A stretch of DNA of 64,000 bases from Bolinopsis microptera. Its lineage: Eukaryota; Ctenophora; Tentaculata; Lobata; Bolinopsidae. The stretch spans positions 13,368,169 through 13,432,168 of the forward strand of contig NC_087072.1 in the NCBI RefSeq assembly GCF_026151205.1. The letters are read 5' to 3'. The position numbers and the translations under genes were made by a program. Positions 55,869-64,000 of this stretch are shown here, in pieces; the first letter of the stretch is position 1; every line of letters begins with the position of its first letter. A model generated the notes under the pieces. That model had not been told where the DNA came from. It ran no database searches and worked only from the letters and a program-made list of their open reading frames with translations.

Positions 55869-58800
55869 GCAAAAGATAAATATTTGCATGACAAATCAAT
55901 CGAAGAAGTGTCGATAAAGATAGAAGAGGAAAAACTCAGATCAGAAAATTTGAAGTGGAGAAAGAAAATAAGGAAGAGAGGTAGCTAAATCGCGTTATTT
56001 ACTTAACGTTACAGATCCAAAGTGGTATCGAATCATTCAGCTATTGTGTAACTTTTGATCTCAATGACACAAATAGCATTCTCGCTCTAATTGCTGCTAG
56101 TGACTGAAACATATTATATATTCTATAGAGTGTCTATTCTTCTATTATTATATATATATGTGTTTAAATGATATATTATTTTTCCAGATGGTCGGCTGGT
56201 ATGGGGAACAGAAGCAATTAAGCTAGAGAATTACCCAGTAATGGTGACAAAAGTGTTTGAAATGCGTTGTAGACACAACGGGGGATCGAAACCAAATAAA
56301 CCAAATAAACTGGTAATGTTCAATAATTGAGTTTTAACTCAACTCAGGCAAAGTTTTGTACAATTATCCAAATTATTGATATTTTGACCAATATGGTTGA
56401 ATGCGCATTATATACAATTGGAATATTCCCGGACTTGAAGTAGTATTTAATTTGTATTATTATTTTAAGTAGTTATTTAATTATATAATCTTATAAACAC
56501 GCACAATGTATATTTATCAGGTCCCCAAGGCCAAGAGACAAAGACGCAGGTTTAAGCCGCTCCTACTTTGTACAGACTGTCCATGTTTGATAAAGCTTTC
56601 GGAGTACAAATTGTATTATGAATATCAGGTAAAGAGTTGTGGGAGGGAGTGGGGGAGGGGGAGTTGTGGGGTCGGGGGAGAGGGAGTGGGGGAGTTGTGG
56701 GGGAGGTGGAGTTGGGGGAGGGGAAAGGGGAGGGGATTTTTGGAGAGTTGTTGGGAGAGGGGGAGGGGGAGTGGGGAGGGGTACCAGTATCTACATTGGG
56801 TTCGTTTCAGGCTAGCACGCCCAGGCCAAGACATCTTGCGCCTCCACCACTGGTGTCTCTGTTATCATGTCTTGCTCGAAGCCCATCCCAAGATTGAATT
56901 GCCATTAGCCCCTGTATATCCAGGGGTAGGAGGTGTGTTGGGGACGGTATGAAGAAAGCAATCAAGTGCTGCCTTGAATTTTGGCAAGGTTGGGATAGAC
57001 TTGATGTCGTGAGGCACAGCATTATACAAAGCAGAGGCCACTGAAGGGAAAGAATGGAACCTCATGGTGTTGGTGCTTTTGTATCTTGATCCGCCAATAG
57101 GACAGGGGGGCGGGAGGGGGAGGGTGCAGGGGGAGTGGGGAGTGGGGGAGGGGGATTGGGGGGAGTAGGGGGAGGGAGAGTGGGGGAGGGGGAGTAGGGG
57201 GAGTTGTGGAACATGATTTACTTTTTGAAACCCTTGTTTTATTGGTTCCTTACTTAATTTGAATAGTTATTTTCATACTTTTAAATAATTTACGCTAATT
57301 TTTCAGTGCTGCTTACAGGGAAATGAATCTGAGCAAAGGTTTTTAATGGAATCGCTGAAAAATAACATCAAGGCTGCTAAATTCCAATTAGTGACTATCA
57401 TCGAAAGAGTGGAGGAGGCGCATAATCATCCGTTAAATTATAGGGAAGATAGTGTTGTCACTTCCGGTTCGTTAATAACATCTCACTTAAAATCGTGCAT
57501 TTACTGGGAAAGTCGTTTTCAGACTATCATAATAATAATAATGACAAGTTTAAGGCACTGATAATTGGTATAATATCCACGAAACAAAATTTGTTTAATA
57601 TTGTAAAAATATAAATTGGTCAATTCATATTGTTTTGTTTTTAGCAAATTAATTTCAGAAAACCACCAAAACTCTGAGCACACTCGGACGTCTACCTGCA
57701 TCTTTCGTCCTGACCGCCCGTGGGTGACTACTGCAGAGAAAGACATAAAACCGGTCACTAAGGATAAAGCAAGATCTTTAAATGCCGAAAAAATACGAAA
57801 CATCCTGAAAAAAGACGAAGAAGGTTAATTAAAGCTCTTGAATTGATACTAAGGTTTTTAGTGGATTGTTTGGGAATGGAATCTCCTTAAAGTTAGAAGA
57901 TTGTCTGGACTGACTGTCTGGAATGATATTCTCATAATATTGGGTTCTGAACACCGTTCCTGCGGTAGCGGATGGAGCACGAGTCCAATTTTACAATTTG
58001 CTTTACTTTTCTATGGTTTGCTAACGAATAGAATTTTCAGCTGGGTGGGACAGAAATGTGCCAGATATGACAAGATTAATAGAAGAGCTGAGGATTGAAG
58101 ATCCAGGCGGGTACTATATTATTAGGAGCGGAGATGGGGACCATGGAAACTCCATGCTCATTTTACAGACGAGTAAGCAATAATTGAAGCATTTTTGGTA
58201 TAATATCATCCTAAGTTATCCTATCATTATGAATCTAAATTATCTGAAATGTGCCTGTTCAATTCTTTGTAGAAAATATAACTTTGTCAGAGCACTTCAC
58301 ATTATCATGCTCCTCAATAACAGGCTTCATGTGCCAAATGCAGAGGAAATACGTCAAGAACTTGTGTGTTTATTGTGACTCAACGCACAAGGTCGCAGTT
58401 AACGAGAATGTTTCATTGTATGTTTTAGCTCTGAAAACAAATACCGGGTTTCAGGTAACTTAAGTAGCACCCTTATTTAAGTTTATATTAGTTTATAAAA
58501 CATTAGAAATGACATTTTTTAGTGACCTGATATTGCTTGGCGTCATCGGTCGGTAGAATCAGTGAACTAAACAGTAAATATCTGCAGACGATCGCGATTG
58601 CTTTTACGATTAACGAGGAGGTGGAAACTGTTCAAGACTACCTCGAGAAGAACATTCGTATCAACCCAAAGTGGAAACTTCTTTCCAGCTCTACAGATTA
58701 CTGTAATGGTGGGGTAAGAGCTTTCGAGAGGGCTTTTGGGTGCATGCAACACAAAGATCGTGGAGGTAAGAGAATTGATCTCAGTGGACGTCAGTCGTCA

Positions 58801-58874
58801 AATACAAGATTCTTTGCACTCCGCTCCAGAGCGTTTTGCCCAGATTTTTACTTGAATCGCAGTTAAATCAAGAT

Positions 58875-58920
<46 letters not shown>

Positions 58921-59212
58921 AAGACTTTCAACTCAGTTTCTATTTATTATTTCAGAGGTGTTCAGTGGAGTAAAACATCGATCTTGCCTGCTGCGCATTG
59001 CCAGGGTTAGTCCAACTGTTATTATTTATTTTGCATGTTCAAAATGTAAGGGGAAAGATGGATTTCTATAATTTAGCAGTTTATTAGCTATGAGCTATGT
59101 GCAATGTCAATGCTCCAATCAATTAAGTTTAAAACTCTAACCAAACAAATAAACATGATGATGACAGACATATTTTCAGGCTATACAGGAGTGGATTAAA
59201 GAAGAAACGTGA
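55869..59212 (+). CDS. MULE transposase-like gene with ten exons, partial
   Basis: Exons 55869-55980, 56188-56312, 56521-56628, 57307 to about 57449, about 57658-57823, 58041-58172, 58273-58454, 58588-58765, 58956-59005, 59180-59212, ending in TGA. All phases agree except at the uncertain 57449/57658 junction. The N-terminal half has a Cys/His pattern with basic stretch (RCRHNGG...CTDCPCLIKL) like a FAR1/FLYWCH-type zinc-binding domain. The core resembles a MULE transposase: GGYYIIRSG, then CVYCDSTHKV (first catalytic Asp, D-x-T-H), then TIAIAFTINEEVETV, then LSSSTDYCNGG (second Asp). The reading frame stops before the third acidic residue would be expected. The first exon needs upstream sequence. 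Many introns with intact frame suggest a host-retained gene, but a truncated element is possible. Confidence 0.55.
56637..57215. repeat. GGGGAG-rich low-complexity intron blocks
   Basis: Two blocks, 56637-56780 and 57108-57205, of G-rich units (GGGGGAGTGGGGGA and variants) flank a 300-bp unique segment within an intron of the MULE-like gene. The segment's minus strand includes KFKAALDCFLHTVPNTPP-like sequence reminiscent of LINE RT tails. Confidence 0.6.
58872..58924. repeat. GTGAAA hexanucleotide repeat
   Basis: About eight copies of GTGAAA in the intron before exon 58956-59005. Confidence 0.9.
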
Positions 59213-59737
59213 CGACGAGAATGAAGTATAGTACAATGTAGATATTGTATTCTCGGTAGTATATAATTAGTAATTTTTAACAATTGTTTGTTTAATTCTG
59301 ATCTATTCAGAAATTTTGATGTTTATCATAAATTTTACACACAGTGACTTTTTACTCTTTTAAAATATAATGCCTTTTAGTTTTCTATGAGTAGGTATTT
59401 TCAATGTTGGCATATGATGATTGTTGAATGCTTTTTTCTCATGGGAAGCATTTAATTGCATGATATAACACAGATAAATTATTGCCCTACATTATATATA
59501 ATATATATTATATATATTTAAACCTCAATTTTAAACCGGTTCTGAATTCTGATGCCAGAAATGTCTTGTATATTTTAAATATCCTAGAACTGTAAAAAAG
59601 GCCATCTAAATGTTCAACATTTTGCTCACAACCGTGTATTTTTTCGAATAATCAAACTATCCGTCAATGGGAAATGTATCTTCTACATTCTACGTACCTT
59701 TCACTTAAGTTTATTATTATCTTAGCGGATATGAGTA

Positions 59738-61358
59738 ATGACTGAGAGTAACGAAAAAGTAAAGACTATGAAGCAAAACGGGAATTCCAGCAAAGCAGCC
59801 TTACGAAACCTGCCTCACGCAAAACAGGTTAATTAAAGCTGAATTATCAGGATTGAATAATAAAGATTGTTCTGTTTACAGGTTGAAAATCTAAAGACAC
59901 AACTTTCAATTTACTGATAGTAAAGACTGTTAGCTATGAAACAAATATTGAAATTAATTCCATGACAAAATAGTCAATATTAACGTCATCTAACCACAGC
60001 TTGAGCGTCTAGCATCATATTCAACATGTGGGTTTGAAGGCTGTTCATGCCAAGCTTGGAAGTCAGGATCTTCTGCTCCTTCAAAAGATTGTTCATCTTG
60101 CAGCCATGCAATTCAGGTATGGTATAATATAAACGAGTTTAAGTTAGGGCAAATTTATTGATTTCCCTCTGTAAATGACCAATTTTTTTATTTGTTTACT
60201 TAGATTTGTAGTTTATATCTGATAGTTGTTCATCTCTTAGTACCATCTGGACAAGATATTATCGATGGCTACAAGTCAGCGGGAGAAGATGTTAGACATG
60301 ACAGTTGATATTGAGCTACTCTACAGTTTTTATCACAGGTATCAAATCATTTAGCATTACCTAAATTTTTTGAAATTTCAAAAATCATCAAGAAGATACT
60401 AAAAATGTCACATCTCGCTCATATTCCCATATCCCACAATTACAATAGGTTACAGTTTACTAGGTTATCAGATTACAATAGGTTACCAGGTTACAATTTA
60501 CCAGGTTACAATAGGTTTACACCTTTCAGGGAGACTGAACCTGTCCAGAAGAATGTTTACTCTGTTCTAGTGAAACTGTTGAGGCAGTCGTTAAGCCAAG
60601 GGTCAGAACCTAACATAGAAACTCCACTTGGTAATTTTATCATATTTACCTGAAATTATGCATGATAACTGATAAAACATAATATAAGATTAGATTCATT
60701 CGGAAATTTTAAGTTCTACAATCTACATTATTTAATAACAAGGTCTATGTTGATCTGACAACCTAATTAATTGGACTTTGTTAATATCTACCATAAAATT
60801 GTTACTAGAAAAGTTGACTTTATTTTATTCTGTTGCAGGTAAGCCACCATTTGAAAGTACGACCATAGCAAAAGCAATTACAGATTTTATCGCTGCCAAC
60901 GATTCCCACTACTCGGTAAGGCTTTTACAATTTAACTGTTTTCATATAAAATAACTTATATATATATTGTATTTTTAAACCTTAATCGTGATTTATACTT
61001 AATGTTTACCGACATAGCTGCAGTATGATTTATACCATAATATAAACTAGTTAAATCTAATAACTAATTCATTGCACTAAAACTTCTCTCTTGTTATGAT
61101 AAATACTGTACATAAATACCGTACATTATATTATATTATATTAACATACCATATAAGTTATAACTAAAACATATACTAAAATACTAAAATGCTAAAATCT
61201 CAATCTCTCCTTGATCAGACAGAAGAGCAACAAAAGTTGACAGAGTTTGGAAAGTACCTGTTATACTTCACTAACCAGTTCTCACTGCCTACCCCTGCTA
61301 ACTACAGTGACAGGAACCCTGAATCAGACCAAGCTGCTTACAAAACTATTTATCTGAG
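59738..61358 (+). CDS. GCN5/PCAF-type histone acetyltransferase, N-terminal part
   Basis: Six exons in phase: 59738-59827, 60000-60116, 60241-60338, 60530-60630, 60839-60915, 61219-61358; the gene continues beyond the window or past 63.6 kb. Exon 2 encodes LERLASYSTCGFEGCSCQAW then KDCSSCSHAIQ, the Cys-rich start of the PCAF homology domain. The next exons give YHLDKILSMATSQREKM, EPVQKNVYSVLVKLLRQSL, and KPPFESTTIAKAITDFI, matching KAT2A/KAT2B order. The last exon corresponds to the E-R-Q-x-x-x-E-L-A-K-x-F segment (EEQQKLTEFGKYLLYFTNQF). The acetyltransferase and bromodomain are not in the window. The start at 59738 follows an overlapping ATG at 59731 that runs into a stop after four codons, a possible short upstream ORF. 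KAT2 enzymes acetylate histone H3 in SAGA-type complexes. Confidence 0.85.
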
Positions 61359-61748
61359 GTTTAAACTTTAACAACATTACTCTTTCTCTTTCACTTTCAC
61401 TTTCTCACTGCCTACCCCTGCTAACTACAGTGACAGGAACCCTGAATCAGACCAAGCTGCTTACAAAACTATTTATCTGAGGTTTAAACTTTAACAACAT
61501 TACTCTTTCACTTTCTCTTTCTCTTTCTCACTGCCTACCCCTGCTAACTGCAGTGACAGGAACCCTGAATCAGACCAAGCTGCTTACAAAACTATTTATC
61601 TGAGGTTTAAACTTTAACAACATTACTCTTTCACTTTCTCTTTCACTTTCTCTTTCTCACTGCCTACCCCTGCTAACTACAGTGACAGGAACCCTGAATC
61701 AGACCAAGCTGCTTACAAAACTATTTATCTGAGGTTTAAACTTTAACA
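61281..61748 (+). repeat. Fourfold tandem copy of the 3' half of a KAT2 exon with its donor
   Basis: Copies begin at about 61281 (the exon itself), 61404, 61527 and 61656, with spacing 123, 123 and 129 bp, nearly identical. Each includes the last 78 exon bases, the GAG|GTTTAAAC splice donor and a TTTCACTTTCTCTTT pyrimidine spacer of varying length. Only the first is needed for the reading frame. The pyrimidine-rich spacers precede CTCACTGCC without a clear AG acceptor. Confidence 0.9.
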
Positions 61749-61998
61749 ACATATATCACTTTCATATCACTTTTTACATCTCGTATATGTTTGTCTTTTA
61801 TCTCTCTCGCTAATTGATGAGATAAGCCGTTTTTACGACGCACTGGCTACAGCATACAGCTTGTAACTACTGACGAACAGACGAACAGACGAACTCACGG
61901 GCTCAGTGGTACCGACACAGAGCGGTCCTTTTCCTAAAAGCCACAAAAACCTCCCTACTAAAGTAAGTCACTACATTTCGATTTGCAATTTGACTGAA

Positions 61999-63564
61999 AT
62001 GGAGACCCAGACTGAGCTAAGCGGTCGCACATATTGTTTCACCACGGCAACTTGCATGGACCTGATTGGTAAACTAGTAGGATACCAGCTCGATCGGGAG
62101 CTGAAATCTTTCGGAATGGACGACGAAACTCTTTGTAATCTAACCGTCCTTAAAAAGAAGGAACTACTCAAATTGAACCTTCAAGATAATGTGTGTTGCC
62201 AATCACCGAGCGAGACGACTAACAAACTCACTAAACTAACACAACTGTTTTCGAGGTCCGCGAACGATACGATGACAGATCTAAAGAAGAGCTTAGAAGA
62301 CGCCAAGGATCTCGTCTCCTCCCTACAGAAGCTTGATCCCGCCACCCACCCCCCACCCACCCTCCCTGAAACGGCAGTGACGGAAACTTCTCACGTTCAA
62401 GATATAGAGGAGCAGCCCTTCATCGCACTGGATTCCGGTAGCTTTCTCGAGAGGTTTGAGTTTGAAAAGCTTAATTCTGAACTGACTTTTGAGTGCAGCT
62501 TTGCGAATAGGAAAGTAACTTACTTCGGCGATTTACCTTACAAGTACACTGGGGGTTATCACAAGAAGAAGGCCTTGCCAAAGGATTCATATCTCACTGA
62601 AATTCTACTTGCTGTGGCGGATATGTGCAAATCAAATGATATTGATTACTCCGAGTTCAATAGCTTCATGGTGACTAAGTATGATACCCCCGACGATTAC
62701 ATACCCCCTCACTCGGATGATGAACAGTGTATAGCTAGAGATAGTAATATTCTCACAGTTTCTTTCGGGGGAGCTCGAGAAGTTGTTTTCCGTCGCCGCC
62801 CACCTGGCGAATACCGCAAACAGAGCTTAACTGTGAAGCACGGCGAGTGCTACGTCATGTCACGTAAATCTCAGGATAGTTTTGACCATGCCGTCCCCAA
62901 GGTTGATCCTGCTAATTTTGACAGGCCGAGGATTAGTATAACACTTCGAAAATTGACCCCTAACATCCCACAAATCCCCGCCAATGAACCTCAGCGACCC
63001 AAACGGGTGTTAGTATTATCAGACAGTAAAAACTCTTCTTTCGACTGTTCCAAGTTTAAAGCGCCCGTAGTTGCCTTCCGCGAAAATCTCTTCCTGCTGC
63101 GCGATCTTGAGGAACACAAAGAATCTATCAAATCCTCGGACATAGTTCTTATTAGTGCTGGGGTAAACGACATGAGGAAAAATGGTGTGAACGCCCAAAT
63201 TTTGCATGATCATGTCAGAAACTTTGTCGTACAGTATCCGAAAACCCAGTTTCTATTTGATTCCGTTACAAACGTGACCATGAATGCAGACCCGTACAAT
63301 GAACTGAACCCGAACATTAACTTCTTCAATCAGCTTATGTTTAAATGCTCCCTTCGTCATGCCAACATACATCTGTTTGATAACCTATCGTTCGGATGGG
63401 GTCATCTAGCACGTGACGGCCTACACTTTAACTACAGCGGACAGAAAGTCACGTCTGATACCTGGGTCCATGTTGTATTAGTCTGCCTTGGATTTAGACG
63501 TGGCCCTTTACCACTACGTTATGACTTTGTGAAATTGCATGAAGAGTCTCAGTCCTGGAAATGA
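61999..63564 (+). CDS. Intronless AlkB-like dioxygenase plus SGNH-hydrolase-like protein
   Basis: Single open frame of 521 codons from the ATG at 61999; in-frame codons extend upstream to a GTG at 61906. Residues about 1-140 are helical and charged. The middle is a 2-oxoglutarate/Fe(II) oxygenase of AlkB type: YIPPHSDDEQ (H-x-D iron ligands), GGAREVVFRR, then the distal His in SFDHAVPK and the AlkB RPRISITLR (R-x5-R). The C-terminal third has SGNH-type blocks: VLVLSDSKN (block I, Ser), ISAGVNDMRKNG (block III, Asn) and LARDGLHFNYSGQ (block V, D-x-x-H). AlkB proteins repair alkylated bases or demethylate RNA. SGNH domains occur in some retroelement ORF1 proteins, so this may be mobile-element derived. 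It lies in the same orientation within or just after the KAT2 gene. Confidence 0.8.
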   Translation: METQTELSGRTYCFTTATCMDLIGKLVGYQLDRELKSFGMDDETLCNLTVLKKKELLKLNLQDNVCCQSPSETTNKLTKLTQLFSRSANDTMTDLKKSLEDAKDLVSSLQKLDPATHPPPTLPETAVTETSHVQDIEEQPFIALDSGSFLERFEFEKLNSELTFECSFANRKVTYFGDLPYKYTGGYHKKKALPKDSYLTEILLAVADMCKSNDIDYSEFNSFMVTKYDTPDDYIPPHSDDEQCIARDSNILTVSFGGAREVVFRRRPPGEYRKQSLTVKHGECYVMSRKSQDSFDHAVPKVDPANFDRPRISITLRKLTPNIPQIPANEPQRPKRVLVLSDSKNSSFDCSKFKAPVVAFRENLFLLRDLEEHKESIKSSDIVLISAGVNDMRKNGVNAQILHDHVRNFVVQYPKTQFLFDSVTNVTMNADPYNELNPNINFFNQLMFKCSLRHANIHLFDNLSFGWGHLARDGLHFNYSGQKVTSDTWVHVVLVCLGFRRGPLPLRYDFVKLHEESQSWK

Positions 63565-64000
63565 ACGATAAATCCATTTAACAGAATAGTAAAGTTTCAA
63601 TCTAGAGATCAAAGTATAAATCGTATGTGACCAAATATTTAAGTCTTTAGAAATGCACTGAACACAAGAAACAAAATCAATTTCCAACAAAATAATACTT
63701 ACTACAAACTTTATGCTCGGCCTTGTAACTTGATGCAAGAGTAGCGAATTAAATGTCTAATCTTCTTTTTAGAGAGATAACGCCGATGATAAGGCGACTT
63801 ACATTAAAAAGTAATTAAGTACACGTAATTTGCCACACGCGATTCCGGTGCCATGTACTCGGCACTGAAATACATTGTACACACTCTGCACTATGCAGAT
63901 ACACTGACAGACACACTGACTAGTGACTTACAACAACACAAGCAAGCTGTTGCCAAGTGCAACATAAAATGTCTGAATCTCTACGGTTGCTAGGTAACCA
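63565..64000. other. No feature recognised
   Basis: Unique-looking AT-rich sequence. A possible acceptor near 63898 precedes an open stretch (DTLTDTLTSDLQQHKQAVAK), which I could not match to KAT2 or any family. Confidence 0.3.

Overview
This is a eukaryotic, almost certainly animal, nuclear window: AT-rich, with GT-AG introns in nearly every gene. It carries animal-type orthologues of USP14, MTG1, PUDP, an LRRC42-like protein, LIG4, a UDP-glycosyltransferase and a GCN5/PCAF acetyltransferase. The density of Harbinger-like MITEs, TA-flanked elements, foldback elements and long poly-G runs suggests a marine invertebrate with a repeat-rich genome. I cannot name the phylum from sequence alone. 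All exon coordinates were read by eye from frame, splice sites and phase.

Layout. 1-5 kb: no confident gene; a foldback element with 1.3 kb arms (1217-4266). 5.8-11.8 kb: a plus-strand multi-exon gene with an SH3-like piece, whose introns hold two MITEs and a 1.15 kb TA-flanked element. 12.6-28.6 kb: USP14 on the minus strand, stretched by insertions. One intron holds a 4.9 kb TIR element (15516-20441) whose minus-strand coding sequence is split by a 5'-truncated LINE with an 11-bp target duplication. Another holds a tRNA-like SINE and a decayed intronless NERD-nuclease/SF1-helicase gene. 28.8-38.6 kb: a nested structure. A TA-flanked outer element contains a palindrome with about 1.37 kb arms. 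Into its left arm a 4.86 kb element inserted, carrying a spliced ankyrin-type gene; the other arm keeps the empty site.

39-53 kb is a compact minus-strand gene block: UGT, MTG1, PUDP, LRRC42-like, LIG4. A minisatellite whose unit holds a CRE palindrome (TGACGTCA) next to CACGTG occurs in frame in both the LRRC42-like gene and LIG4, and again in an intron between them. A Penelope-like reverse transcriptase lies in a LIG4 intron. 53-64 kb, plus strand: a GC-rich inverted repeat, LINE debris, a ten-exon gene resembling a MULE transposase, the 5' part of a GCN5/PCAF gene with a fourfold tandem copy of an exon end, and, in the adjacent intron, an intronless ORF joining an AlkB-like dioxygenase to an SGNH-hydrolase-like domain.

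The host genes are housekeeping: deubiquitination, mitoribosome assembly, pseudouridine salvage, end joining, glucuronidation and histone acetylation. They form no evident pathway. The unusual biology lies in the mobile elements.
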